Assembly (NCBI RefSeq): GCF_963678635.1
Contig: NC_087063.1
Location: forward strand, 70,453,617 to 70,517,616
Direction of reading: 5' to 3'
Length of the DNA: 64,000 nucleotides
From: Symsagittifera roscoffensis
Lineage: Eukaryota > Xenacoelomorpha > Acoela > Convolutidae
Shown: positions 8,104 through 19,379 of the stretch, piece after piece
Numbering within the stretch: position 1 is the first letter of the stretch
Layout of the letters: every line of letters starts with the position of its first letter
The notes under the pieces: generated by a model
The model's database searches: none
What the model saw: only the letters and a program-made list of their open reading frames with translations
Told to the model about the DNA's origin: nothing
Program-made: the position numbers and the translations under genes

Positions 8104-8526
8104 ATGGAACAATATTATGCAAAGCAAGCTTCACTTCCTCATTTCTCTGGACACTACCGACAACGCGGCAGTGGATTTGGCGCTTTGACTGCTGGTATTG
8201 GTCGTGTTGCTATACCGTTTGCACGACGGGTTATTCTACCGGCTGCGAAAAAACTGGGCAGAGAACTTTTGATGAGTGCAGCGCCAGAACTAATTGATGT
8301 CGCTATGAAAAAGAAGTCTCCTAAACAAGCATTGAAAAACACTGTCACAAAAACTGCAAGAAAACAACTCGGTGGTGGTAGACGTCGTCGTCGAAAGACA
8401 CCAATGAATGGATTACGATGAAGAAGGTCAGTAGGGGCTCGAAAAAGAAAAACAACCATTCGAAGAAAAACCAGACCAGTGAGAAGTCGAGCAGATTTTT
8501 TCTCAAACATAAAAAATGATCGCTAA
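8104..8526 (+). pseudogene. PX-like basic core protein with in-frame TGA before its basic tail
   Basis: From ATG at 8104 the frame reads MEQYYAKQASLPHFSGHYRQ, then GSGFGALTAGIGRVAIPFAR and a helical stretch to a GGGRRRRRK run; TGA lies at 8419-8421. The same frame continues with a strongly basic tail (RRSVGARKRKTTIRRKTR, then ADFFSNIKNDR) to TAA at 8524-8526, overlapping the capsid gene start by 11 bp. The 'QrG.G.g......iGR.a.P' pattern and basic tail are those of the Polinton PX protein, compared with adenovirus core proteins that bind packaged DNA. The stop follows CGA (Arg), and a CGA-to-TGA change is the likely cause. Confidence 0.7.
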
Positions 8527-9823
8527 TTTGTTACCCAATGAAGCTACCCATAGCTCTCTGGATTTGTTTGAAAAACAACCTCTTTTGATTTCTTTTGAAA
8601 ACGCTTTTGATCAAAAAATTGGACCTGTCTATTCACCTAATGGACCAATGCTTGAATTTGAAATCACCGGTGACCGTAATAATTTTGTTGACCTCCAAAA
8701 AATTTATTTGGAAATACGATGCAAAGTAAGGCAATCAAATGGAGCTGATCTGCGATACGACAACACTGATCCTACTGTGTCTGATTCACCGTTCCTCGTA
8801 AACAACTCCCTGTATTCCCTTTTCTCTGACTGTACCCTCTCTGCTAATGGACTCAAAATCTCAAATGCCAATAGTAATTTTGCGCATAAAAGCTTTATTG
8901 GAACAGAATTTTCTAACAGCAAAGTAGCCAAGGACTCATGGCTTAAGTGTCAGGGATATCGTTTTGAAAACAATCCCGCTGCAATAGATGCAGCTGACTT
9001 CACATCTCAACGAGAACTGGTCCGTGAATCGAGGGAAATTTGGTTCTATGGACCCGCTGGAGTTGATTTTTTCACATGTGACAAGCATTTGTTGAGCGGT
9101 GTTACCCTCAGACTTTCCTACAGACGTTCTCATGAAGACTTTCTCATTATATCGGAAGATGCTGCCAAGCATTACAAGCTGCAAATACTCGAAGCGAACC
9201 TAAATGTTAGAAAAATGACTGTGACCGACCATGTGCTCTCTGCCATTGAATCAAATTTGCTCAAAACTCCTGCGAACTACCCATATCAAGAAGAAAGTAC
9301 AAAAACATTTCTTGCAACAGCTGGTCAGCGCAGCTGGCAACAGGAAGATATTTTTGCTCGCGAACCGGTGAGACAAATTATCATAGCATTGAACACAAAT
9401 AATGCATTTCTAGGAACAAACCGAACGAATCCTTTTCATTATCAAAAATTTGGATTGGAGCAAGTTACTTTGAGACGAAATGGTTTACCAATAGCAAGTA
9501 CACCAATCAGTACACAAGATCATAAACGTCTCTTCTTCAACACACTATCAGCGCTGGGTTTGTTGCACTGCGGGCTGGGAATCAATCTGGATAACTACCA
9601 ACAGCACTTTATTATGTGTTTTGATCTCACTAGCACACAGCAGGCAGCTCATGACTTCTTGCATCCAGAACTTACTAACTGCTCAGTTTCACTCGATCTT
9701 CAATTCTCAAACGCTTTGACAGCAAACCTGGAAATTTTTGTTTGGGGTATACGCTCATCCAATGTATTTATTACCTCCGACCGCAAAGTTACAAAGAACG
9801 TCCTTCCCATTTCGACAGTCTGA
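8516..9823 (+). CDS. Major capsid protein (double jelly roll), Polinton type
   Basis: 435 residues from ATG at 8516, uninterrupted to TGA. The N-terminus has SLDLFEKQPLLISFENAF, then GPMLEFEITGDRNNFVDLQK with IYLEIRCKV, then NNSLYSLFSDCTLSANGLKI: the conserved 'gPi.F.i.g....fiDL....l.v....' and 'n..lhSlF.....ln' blocks of Polinton/adintovirus capsid proteins. The second half (GLEQVTLRRNGLPIAST, CFDLTSTQQAAHDFLHPE, SVSLDLQFSNALTANLEI) fits the second jelly roll. It forms the hexon-like shell units. Length is slightly shorter than usual but no block is missing. Confidence 0.88.
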   Translation: MIANLLPNEATHSSLDLFEKQPLLISFENAFDQKIGPVYSPNGPMLEFEITGDRNNFVDLQKIYLEIRCKVRQSNGADLRYDNTDPTVSDSPFLVNNSLYSLFSDCTLSANGLKISNANSNFAHKSFIGTEFSNSKVAKDSWLKCQGYRFENNPAAIDAADFTSQRELVRESREIWFYGPAGVDFFTCDKHLLSGVTLRLSYRRSHEDFLIISEDAAKHYKLQILEANLNVRKMTVTDHVLSAIESNLLKTPANYPYQEESTKTFLATAGQRSWQQEDIFAREPVRQIIIALNTNNAFLGTNRTNPFHYQKFGLEQVTLRRNGLPIASTPISTQDHKRLFFNTLSALGLLHCGLGINLDNYQQHFIMCFDLTSTQQAAHDFLHPELTNCSVSLDLQFSNALTANLEIFVWGIRSSNVFITSDRKVTKNVLPISTV

Positions 9824-9825
9824 AA

Positions 9826-10272
9826 ATGGATGAAATCCAGTTGCAGGACCTCATTCAGAATTGTAAACATCTGAAATATAAGTTTTTTGGAGTATTTGCA
9901 GCCGACAATTTTCCACCTCACATCCCAAACAATATCTTTATGATTGTGAACACTTCAAAATCAGATTCTCCGGGGACACATTGGATTGTGATATGCAACA
10001 GAAGAAATGTTTTTTACTTCGCTGATCCTCTCGGTCTTCCTCTTTGGCAGTACACCAATCTGTATAAACGATTGAACGAGAATTTTCATCAGGTGAGAGA
10101 ATTGATGCCAAACTTTCCCATGCAAGACTCAAACTCTACCATGTGCGGTTCTTTTTGTATTTATATTGCACATTTGATTTTTGATAAAATTTTTAATGGT
10201 GATGCTTCTGATTTTGTTTACATAACTGATCATGTTTTGAAACGTTTCCTAACTCACATGCTTACCCATTAA
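9826..10272 (+). CDS. Adenain-like (C5/Ulp1-fold) cysteine protease
   Basis: 148 residues from ATG at 9826, two bases after the capsid stop, so the start is the obvious one. All catalytic elements are present: His52 in GTHWIVI, Asp67 in YFADPLG, Gln100 in FPMQDSNS and Cys107 in TMCGSFC, in the order and spacing of adenovirus-type maturation proteases. In Polintons this enzyme processes capsid precursor proteins. The frame is intact to TAA, and the gene is the last recognisable one of the element. Confidence 0.88.
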   Translation: MDEIQLQDLIQNCKHLKYKFFGVFAADNFPPHIPNNIFMIVNTSKSDSPGTHWIVICNRRNVFYFADPLGLPLWQYTNLYKRLNENFHQVRELMPNFPMQDSNSTMCGSFCIYIAHLIFDKIFNGDASDFVYITDHVLKRFLTHMLTH

Positions 10273-11215
10273 CTAACCATTTAATATGGTTGATTTATAC
10301 ATTTTACAATTTAATTTTGAACAATACATTCTTTCAGTAATTGAAATTTTACCCAATTGTTAACTGAATAGCAGTAATTCGAGAAATTAAGCTTTTTATC
10401 AAAGTGAGAAAAAAAGTACAAAATCGATCTATGGGGGGATATCACCATACCAGCAACTGTTGCCTCCTTTCAGTACAATTTCCGGACGGGTTTCGAAACG
10501 ACGCCTTTCGGCTGAGAGTCGAGCGCCATGCGTTTTCCTCTACTCGGACCCCAAGAAATTTTGTATCACTTCAATTTTATAGTAACAAGTTAGGTACAAG
10601 TCTTAGAAATGGTTGCAGCAAAATTAATGGGCACTTTTGGCTTTCATCAGTGTTCTCGTTTTTCAAGATCTTTAGCCACTTCAATCTTTTAGCTCTTTCA
10701 ATCTTTCTATAAAATCAAAGCTTTTGTCATAGATTTCAGACGTTTTTTTTAGTCTCCTGTAGACACGGAAAATGGAAATGTCGAAATTTTCAAGTCAATT
10801 TCATTATTTTAGAGTTTTCAGTGTTTCGTAATTTTTCCTTATTTTTTAGCTTTATTTGGCTTAAAGTAATTTTTCATTCTTATTTTGGTCAAATTGATTA
10901 TTAATTTTTGCCTAAATAGAGGTGGCGGCCGCCGCACTTGACGAATTTTCCTTTCTTCGAGATTCAGCAATAAAACATGCGTTTTTGAAGGAAATCGTTC
11001 ACCGCAGGCAACAGTTAAGCTACGCTGCCAAAATCTTGTGCTTTCCTATATACCATATAGTTTGGTCGCATATAATAGGTATATAACGTCATTTTACATG
11101 TAAACAAACCAATACCCCCAAACTCTAGAAGGGAAAACATGCACCGACCAAAACTTAATCCGTTCCTGTTTCCACAACGTTCAGTGGGAATACTAAATAA
11201 TATACCGAAGTTTTA
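10273..11215. other. Right flank of the Polinton, no gene seen
   Basis: No convincing coding signal. A GC-richer patch at 10435-10560 contains CAACTGTTGCCTCC and another at 10920-11030 contains CAGGCAACAGTT, partly inverted copies about 550 bp apart, which could be remains of a terminal structure. The rest is AT-rich sequence with T runs. Confidence 0.4.
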
Positions 11216-11406
11216 CATGAGGACTATTAGGTATAAAATTATACATGGTGACAATTAGGATTATTACATAGTGACCATTGGGTATAAAATTATACATGGT
11301 GACAATTAGGATTATTACATGGTGACCATTGCTGATCATTTAATACATGGTGACCATTATGATTTATACCTAATGGTCATCCATGTATGACAACCCCCCC
11401 CCCCCG
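11216..11406. repeat. 51-bp tandem repeat plus inverted half-copy and C12 tract
   Basis: GTATAAAATTATACATGGTG starts at 11231 and again at 11282 (period 51), followed by further copies of TACATGGTGACCATT. At 11361-11388 the reverse complement appears (ATTTATACCTAATGGTCATC then CATGTAT), so the block can fold back on itself. It ends in a run of 12 C. Confidence 0.75.
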
Positions 11407-12576
11407 ATCCTAACGCACTATATGCATACTACTCAATATAATTGATTATAATTCATTAAAATTTCACTAAAAATGTTGTCATTAAAAGGAATCATAAATC
11501 GTTTAAATATCTAAAATTTGCGCTTGTAATTATATATAATTTTGCTAAAAGTACCCTTATAATTATAAAATAATCGATTCTTTTCTATTTTCACTGAGTG
11601 TGGAATGCGTAAGCAAAATGAATTGAGGGAAAAAAATTGGTTTTAAGAATAGAACAGACGGGTGATATAAGTTTTTGTAGTTCACATTAGCGTGTGGGGA
11701 AATAAATTGAATAAATAAAACAATAACAAAAACAACTCTTTTAAAAAATTTTTCATAGATTGTTTTCAACGGAAAACAATTTAATTTGCCTTATAAGGCA
11801 GACAGAGAATTCAGGGCTTTGCTTTGATACAAGAGCAGTCTTGTTATTGTTTTTGAATAATTTAAATAGTCAGACTCTCACAAACAAAACTTGAAGAAAA
11901 CTACTCACCAAATGATTTCTTTTTCCCCCAAGAAAACTCTAAACGCTTGCCTCGAGACTTTTATGATGCTAAATGCTCCAACCATAGAAAGTAAAATTGT
12001 ATTCGGATGTTTTTTTTATTTCATTTTTGTGAGTCAGGTGTAACCAAACATTTTATCACAAAATGTTTTTTTTCAATTCAATTGATATTTTTTTAACAAT
12101 ATTAATCATATTCCTCAGCTTTGAGTTAGAAGATTTTGAAGAATGAAAATCACGTTTACTTTGATTCTGTTTGAGCTTAAGAAAAACGGAACAAATTGAC
12201 ATCCTTCCTCAAACACCCCTCAAGCATTTTTTTGGAGGATGTTAACTTGGATCAAAATTCCAGCCATTCAGAATCAAGCAGTAAAATCAGATTCCCTAGA
12301 AAAATATTTGAAAAGTGTGGTATATACACTTCTTAAGGAAGGATGCTAGATACTCGCTGATGACTGGTGTACACTTTTTATTCAGTCTTTTAGACATACA
12401 GTCATGACCAGCAACTTGTTTTCTAATTTTAACAGATTTTTTTTTGGCAAATGTCCGATTTACATACTTGCTTTAATTTGAAAAAAAAATTGTTTATAAA
12501 ATGATAGCCTTGTTCAAAAGTGCAGTTAAAACTGATCAGTCCAACTGTCTGCCAATTAGTCTTCGATTAACAATAA
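11407..12576. other. AT-rich intergenic sequence, nothing recognised
   Basis: Homopolymer-rich sequence with no coding frame of note and no repeat I could match elsewhere in the window. Confidence 0.4.
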
Positions 12577-13387
12577 CCTGGGTTGACCAAAAGTTCTTAT
12601 TATACAATTTTCATTTAGACAGAACCCTTATCTTAGAAATTTGTCTATTTTCATTTAGACAAATTTCTAAGATAAATTTTGTACCATATACAAAAATTGT
12701 GTGACAAGACTTTTTATATAAACCAATAAGTTTTTTTTTCAATTTAAATTTCAGAAAATTTTTGGGTTGTGTTCGTAATTGAACACAATGGACGAAGAGC
12801 TTGGTTTACTCAATTCGAGAGTCACCAGAACTTGGACGGTCTTGCATCTACAATGCATAGAGAATGACTTGAAAAGTCTCAAGGGTGGTTGTCTTACACA
12901 AATGTCATAAAAAAATTAACAAACTTTGAAGTGTTTGCAGAATTTTTAAACAATGAATTTTTTTTCAAAATTTAAATTAATCGGGTAATTACCAACGCAT
13001 AAAAAACTTGCCAAAGTTAACAAATAGACGTTTTGAGAGTTTTTTTTAAAAGGAGAAATATTAAAGTTCGTTTATCCAAGACTAAGTTTTGCACACAACA
13101 AAAAAACTTGGCATGCCAAGGTTCAAAATTTGTTGCTATCAAATTCTTCGAGGCTATTAACACTAACTGCCTGCCATGTCTGCCATTTTCAGATTCATTC
13201 TTAGTTTTCTGAGAAATTTTATGACCAGAAAATTTAAAGAAAAAAGCTCTTCATTCTATTTTTTTTCTGGAAAAAGTATGCTAAATTTTTTATACACTTG
13301 ATTTATTGAATTGTATGATGAACATTTTTGAATTTTGTTGTTTGGAATTGTATCCTAAGCATTTTTGATGTTTGGTGGTCAACCCGG
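12577..13387. mobile_element. Non-autonomous DNA transposon, CCGGGTTGACC termini, copy 1
   Basis: It begins CCTGGGTTGACC and ends GGTCAACCCGG, terminal inverted repeats matching those of the 910-bp copy at 18470-19379. The two share interior stretches, for example TGCATAGAGAATGACTTGAA here and TGCATAGAAAACGAACTGAG there, in the same order. Near the left end is a perfect 19-bp inverted repeat (12628-12646 with 12657-12675, 10-nt loop). No transposase frame is seen. The superfamily cannot be named from the termini. Confidence 0.65.
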
Positions 13388-13708
13388 TAAGAAAAACGTT
13401 GGAGAGAATGATTTAACAGCGAAAGCTTTAAATATTTAAAAACATGATATTTTGCTTGAACAGTTAGGGTTCAGGAAAAGGCATTTTTGTGCTCGTCCAA
13501 TGACAAGAATCACAAAAAATTTGCAAAAGTTTCTAGGGAAAACAACGTGCTACCCTGAATTATTTCCGCGAAGCACTAGACAATGTCAATCTTTTTGCAA
13601 TCAAAACCTGAAATTTCTGTTTTTCGGGGTAATAGTTTCTTCTTGGGAGTAGTTATTTGACAGACAGAAAACAGTATGTAGCATAAACTCAAGGTAAAAA
13701 ATATATCC
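13388..13708. other. Spacer without recognised content
   Basis: Short AT-rich spacer between the transposon copy and the reverse transcriptase relic. A 66-codon open frame at 13452-13652 shows no recognisable motif. Confidence 0.3.
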
Positions 13709-14071
13709 TCAAAATGAGTTCTTGTGTACCACAAGGGCCTTTGTTTTGTCTACTTGACTTTAGTACCATTAATGCCAGCGCCCGAGAGAGTAAAATTAGC
13801 TCATTTGCCGACGATACCGCTCTAGTAGCGTCTCTCAATAAAACGATAGAAATCGAAATGTTTCGAATGACGTTCGACTCTTGTGTGATTGGGACTCGAT
13901 TCAAATAAACGTAGAATTTTGAGTTTTACCAAACGTATGAGGTTTGCTGTATTTGTTTTGAGTGAGTCTAAAATTACGCCTTTTGATAGTTACAAGTATC
14001 TAGGAGTTTTTAGCTACTCGAAGCCTAAATCCAAAGAGCATTTAGACTCTGTTTGCGAAAAATTAGCTTGA
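13709..14071 (+). pseudogene. Non-LTR retrotransposon reverse transcriptase relic
   Basis: One frame reads SSCVPQGPLF, the 'S.VPQGs.LgP' block of reverse transcriptases, followed shortly by SSFADDTALVAS, the catalytic FADD box. The next frame, from about 13890, gives FDSYKYLGVFSYSKPKSKEH and SVCEKLA, matching the 'YLGv.l....++H...v.+K' block that follows the palm in LINE proteins. The expected 40 or so residues between VPQG and FADD are shortened, and a frameshift separates the parts. A dead, 5'-truncated fragment. Confidence 0.75.
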
Positions 14072-14925
14072 TGTAAATGTATAGTTAATAATAACGTAAA
14101 TAGTTTTTCACAAATTTTACACAACGTTCGTTGCACCAGTTATTTAATTCATATGGACTGCATGTTTTTTAATGTACCAAGAAACGAAATTTTCATCGAT
14201 TTTTTATAGCCAAACAAAACCAGATCCTCCGAACAATTTATCTGAAAACAAATTTGACCATATCACGATGTGTTTTGCAGATAATAGCTTTAGCTGTGTA
14301 CGATTTTTTTCTAGATCAATTGCTTAGTGGAACAATTTTGAACTTTTTGCAAAAATTCCGATCAAATTTTTAGAGTCGAACGAATTTTTTTAAATAAACA
14401 ATATCAACAACGTTTTTTGTTTAAGTCTTGAAACTAAACTGTTTCACTGATAGTTCAGAGTTGATTGATATGTTCATTTGACTATAACGGTTAAAAGACA
14501 TGTGTCTTATCGAAAAACCATTTCATTTTATTTGTGATAATTTCAAGTTGGGTTTTTAACTACATGTTGGGCTGTTAAAGCCTGTATAGAGGCCCAGATA
14601 TAATTTATATGTACGTAAGGTGTGTGACAATGAACTGCAGTTTATATTTCAATATCAAAATAATCTCGTGTGATATACTGATTTGTACTGAAGTAGTTTG
14701 ATAGAATTTCGATATCAGATGTAGTACATCCGAAAGTAAAGTTCATTGGTTCAAATCGCCAAGTTCATTGCTTCAAAACTTGTCATCATATTAATCCAAG
14801 CCAAGTGTTGGAATTTACTGAGGTTTGGAGTCAAACCGCTTCTGGGCTACTTTACTTGACTTAGTTTGTTTCTGACCAATAACAACTGATATCTCTCAGA
14901 CACATCAAACTGAGGCCTTTCCATT
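14072..14925. other. Intergenic sequence upstream of the N-acetyltransferase-like gene
   Basis: AT-rich, no coding signal. It should contain the promoter of the gene starting at 14926, but no site could be singled out. Confidence 0.35.
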
Positions 14926-16392
14926 ATGGCTTGTGACCGCAAAAGGTCCATCAAATTTATCAAGGAGAGCCTTCATTTTTCAACAGAGGAGGTCCAAGTT
15001 CTGGAAAAAGATAAAAAAGAGTTTTTGTACATCTTTGTGCGGAATTTTTACGAAAATGAGCCGTTCACTAATTTTAATAGTCATTACTGGAATGTGGTAA
15101 GTAGAAATGTTTTAAATTAGTTTTCATCAAAATTAAATGATTCAAATCGAATAGTAGCCATTTTGTTCAGAGCATTTTTAAGGTTTTCATGCTTAATTAA
15201 AGGTGCTTAATTAAAGTTTGCCCGACTGCATATTTTTTTAGAAACCGGTGGTCGATGACAGACGCCTAAAGAAACAATTGCCATCGCAAATTGAATTAAG
15301 TACTATCCAAAGAAAAATTACAGATTATGCGTCACTCAAACTGCAAAAGCAGACAAAACTCGCTGGTTGCAGTGAAATTTTTTTTTCATTCGAATACCCG
15401 TTTATCGATCGGCAAACGTTTAAAATCTTCGCACGAACGTCAGTGCTGGGGGCTTTTTTTATAATAGTACTTTTTCATATTAACTCACTCTGGTATGTGG
15501 GAAAAAGCGAAACGGACTATGCTTAGACAAGCTGGATCGCAGAAACCACAATTATAATAGTAGGCTCAAAAAATGACTTTGCTTTTAGTTGAAATCCAGA
15601 GGCGACGTTGATAAATCAGCCAGCACTATTACATTCGAGACAGTTTTGAATCTTCTGGAGAAGAACGTCGGCGGCGCTTGTTTCACCGCCGCATTCGGGG
15701 CTCAGATATTTCTGACGCACCTCGGATTTGACTGCTATGTCACACACACCTTCATTGAAAACCGACCTGGCTTCCAAATTCTCCATTTCCTTTTAGTCGT
15801 CAAGGACTTGGAGAAAGAAGGAGACCTCCATTTGATTGATTTTGGAACACGACTCTCGCCTCTAAATCAGCCCATTCCACTGCACCTCTTAGCCGAAGAA
15901 GGTCAAGAGTCTGAGAAATATGAGTCATTTTACATGTATAACAAGTTCGTCCGACGAGGAGATGATATTTTTCGGCTAACTGGGAAAATCGGCTCAAACT
16001 CGGATCCGTTTTTCTTCTACGGGATTAAAGCTGTGCCAGCGCGATGTGGATCGATTTCAGACGACGGCGTCAATTTGAACTTCGAAAAGTTTCCGAAGGC
16101 CGACAAACCAAAATTGAGCGAGTCGGAAAGAAGCGAGGCTGCGAAAAAGGCGGGAAGGTTCTGGTTCTCGCAATTTCACGTAGTCGGATTCCCCGAAGGA
16201 AAAGTATGTGTGTTCAGAAACACAGAATGGATGCATCAAGATGAATTGAATGGTGAAATTAAAAGAGTGATTATTGACAACAAAGACGAATATATTGATA
16301 AACTAGCTCAATGTTACCCCAGCTACGAGCGGGAGATAATCGAGTCGACAATCAATTCCATCTGGGACGGTGTGATTCAACCAAGGGCATAA
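14926..16392 (+). CDS. Arylamine N-acetyltransferase-like enzyme, multi-exon
   Basis: Exon 1 (14926-15096, 57 codons) ends at a GTAAGT donor after FTNFNSHYWNV. Exon 2 starts after TTTTTTTAG at 15242 in phase 0 (KPVVDDRRLKKQLPSQIEL); its 3' end is uncertain, with weak phase-0 GT sites at 15442-15500. The last exon starts after CTTTTAG at 15589 and ends at TAA 16390-16392. It holds the NAT triad in order: Cys31 of NVGGACFTAAFG, His66 of FQILHFLLVV and Asp84 of HLIDFGTRL (exon numbering). NATs transfer acetyl from acetyl-CoA to aromatic amines. Here GGAC replaces the usual RGG-x-C, so the substrate may differ. Confidence 0.7.
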
Positions 16393-18469
16393 CAAAAGTG
16401 AACTAGCAATTTTGTTCAAAATGAAATAATGAGAGAAAATACTGTTTTCAATTAGGATGATGGATGAGGGATGATTCCGCTGTGAAAACTTTGGTCCATA
16501 AATGAATCTAGCTCGATATTATTTTCCAATCCCACGACTTTTTTTTCGAAGATCGGACATCTGTTTTTGACTGTTACGAAACTCTCGCAGCTTCGAAAAA
16601 ATCACCCTAAATTTTTCGAGCTAATAGAAATCTAAGATGGTTAATTACTCGATAAAGTAAAATCATTTCAGAAGTCTCGTAAATTTCAACTCGCTGTGTC
16701 AGGAAAATGAGAAACAATCAACAAGCTTTCAATTTTATTTTTAAAACTAATCTTTGCTAAACTGTTCTATTCTAATATGTTTTTTTACTCTGAAATTCAG
16801 CAAAGACAGAATGGTTGAACTGACTAGAAACTAGACTTGCTTTAAGCATAAAAACTTTTGCCTAACATTTCACCTTATAAAATCTCTAATAAGGCATTTG
16901 TATGACTAGCTAGCACTTTTTTCAAACTTTTTTTTCATTATTTCCGCAAAAAGAATACTGACTTAACATAGCTTTTTGTTAAATCGAACATCTAAATTGA
17001 CACATTGTAATCCATTTATGTAATTTACTAAAATTAAATTGGGAAATAAATTTTAAGACTGAAAACAACGTGTAAAAAGACATGAAGTCAAATCTCGGAG
17101 CAAACGATTTCAAACTATGTGCAAACGACTTTCCAAAATCCTTCTGGGTTTTTCTTATTGATAAGAGCTCGAAACCCCTCTAATTGCTGGTCAAAACAGT
17201 ACTAAGATTCTATGAGTTTCCGATTAAGTAACTTGGTTAACGTTTCTGTAGGTTTTGGACCTATTTACATAACTAAATTGTTTGGAACATTCGGCGGAAA
17301 GACCTCGCCTTTAAATGACAAAGGAACTGCTAACACCGTGTTGAGTTTGATAGTAACCCCTTGTAAAATTAGGATTACAGTTTTTTCTAGTTTTTTGTCA
17401 CGGCTACAGCCAAGGCTGGGATACATTTTAAAAAATTTATTGTTTTCCAAAAATTTTCCCTCCCTTTCTGTATTAAATTTGTGAAAATCGGGTCAAATAA
17501 TTTTTAAAAGAACTGAAAATTTTGATCTTTGGCATATGCAAATTGTGGACCCATATGCCTCATTTGTGGGCGCATGATTTTACGCGCTATACTATCGGGT
17601 TTAAGTTTAAAAAAATGCATACACTCTTTTGATTGGATAAATTTTCTGTTTCTTTTTGTTTCAGGTCCCCTGGCTTTCTTCAGTTTTTAAAACAAAATAC
17701 ACTACGTATGGAAATGATTTTTGCAACTAGGTTTGTAATGAGATGTGTGCTGATAGCCAAAGTTTCTGTGCTGGGGTGCCCAGATATACATTCGACAAGG
17801 ACTATTTTTGCCCCGGGTATATGTTCCACTTGAAAATTTGATAAGATTAATTAGAAAACTACCTTCTACTTGATTAAATCTGGTTTTAACGGTATTGTTG
17901 TTCCCGTTTAATGGAAATACTAGAGTTCTGAGACCAGTTTTTAAGTAGAACTTCCGACTAAAATAATAATTTCAAAAAAAAATTCTGCCACCATTCGTCT
18001 GGTATCAATTCCAGTTTGTATGTAGAGTTTTTTTCTGCTTATAGTTTAGAAAGCATGACGCAAACGATATTAGAGTCTTTCAAGGCGTCAGTTCGACTAC
18101 GTTCACTACGTCCTCTAGGTTCTCAAACACTCCTGTGTTTGACACTCCTATTCGCTGTTCTTTTTATAAAACGATCGCAGTGGCGCTGACGTTTCTGCTA
18201 GCGTTGGGACATGTTTGCGGAGAATATATATTGACATTACGTAAAATTTGGGTTAGGATAAAATGCATGGTATCTCTAACAAATTAATCGGTGACGTTAC
18301 TCCGGTAGCACTCTATTCTTGCATTTGTATATTTTGTATTTTAAGCATCAATCCGATTCACAAGGAATTCTCTCGACAATTGATATGTGATTGACTCCGT
18401 TGCTTTTTGTGACATTAAGTTGTTGTCAATGAACGCGCGTGTTTGTGGAAATTCGGATTAAACTGATTT
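16393..18469. other. Intergenic, repeat-derived AT-rich sequence
   Basis: No gene recognised. A 90-codon open frame at 17212-17484 has no motif. Some stretches have slightly higher GC (18080-18200) but no readable protein. Confidence 0.35.
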
Positions 18470-19379
18470 CCCGGGTTGACCAAAACTTCTTATCATACAA
18501 TTTCCATATGAAAAATTTCTTACCATACAATTCCATACGCACAGAAACTTGTATGAAGTCTCTATGACAAGCATTTTTCCGTATATGAAAATTGTATGAT
18601 AAATATTTTTCCATAAACCGAAAAATTGATTTTTTTTCTAAATTTACTTTCTAGGTGGTTTTCGTAACCGAATGCAAGCGACAAAGACCTAGGCTTACCC
18701 AAAGCACCAAAGGGTTGACGGTATTTAAAATGCATAGAAAACGAACTGAGTAGTCTTAGAGCTGTCTTTCACAAATGATATAATGAAAGCTACACACTTT
18801 TAAATTTTGGCAAAAAATTTTAACAACTTTTTAAAGTTCGAACTTTTAAATTATCAGAATGATCAAGACATACATAAACATGCCATTCAAAAGAAATAAG
18901 ACGTTTCAGCGTTTTTGAAATTTTTTTTAATCGAATAGGAAAAAATTGCAACATTAGACAATCCAGGACGACGTTATATTATGCACACAAAAACTAAATT
19001 TTGAATGTTAAAATATTTTTTGGAAAGTGTTTGTATGAGTATAAAAATCGATTTGCGGTTAAAAAAAACTTAATTTTTGGAGCAATTTCAAAATTACTGG
19101 GAAAAGTTTTTGCGCAATCATCAAAAAATGCTAGTCATACAATTTCCATATATGGTAATTGTATGAGAAGCATTTTTTGTCATAAAGCAAAAACTCGGTT
19201 TTTTCATCACCAGACTGCTTTATTTGAACCAAATAGCCGCAATTTGAACCAAATTGGTTTATATCTTTTTTCAACCATTTTTTGAAATTGTAAGAAAATT
19301 GTACGACAAGCATTTTTCCGTACACTAGATGAACGGAATTGTTTGACAAGCATTTTCGGTGTATGGAGGTCAACCCGGG
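18470..19379. mobile_element. Non-autonomous DNA transposon, CCGGGTTGACC termini, copy 2
   Basis: It begins CCCGGGTTGACC and ends GGTCAACCCGGG, a perfect 12-bp terminal inverted repeat. Subterminal zones carry several copies of ATACAATTTCCATATG and its reverse complement, including a palindrome at 19137-19168 (CATACAATTTCCATAT with ATGGTAATTGTATG). Interior segments match the copy at 12577. No transposase reading frame. Confidence 0.7.

Larger units (their letters stand above)
1..10300 (+). mobile_element. Maverick/Polinton-type virus-like DNA element, decaying
   Basis: A block of closely packed intronless genes carries the diagnostic Polinton set: an FtsK/A32-type packaging ATPase (4414), an RVE integrase (6477), a penton-like minor capsid protein (7228), a PX-like basic protein (8104), a double-jelly-roll major capsid protein (8516) and an adenain-like protease (9826), all on the plus strand with short gaps or overlaps. 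The order and set are those known for Polintons. At least seven genes are broken by stops or frameshifts, so this copy is dead or dying. The right end was placed just after the protease because no terminal repeat could be recognised; the left end may lie outside the window. No family B DNA polymerase is seen. Being intronless, it contrasts with the host genes further right. Confidence 0.85.

Noticed and set aside
1212-8421. TGA recoded as a sense codon in the Polinton
   Set aside because: TGA ends the major capsid and integrase frames in the same element, and one internal TGA adjoins Arg codons, so CGA-to-TGA decay is simpler.
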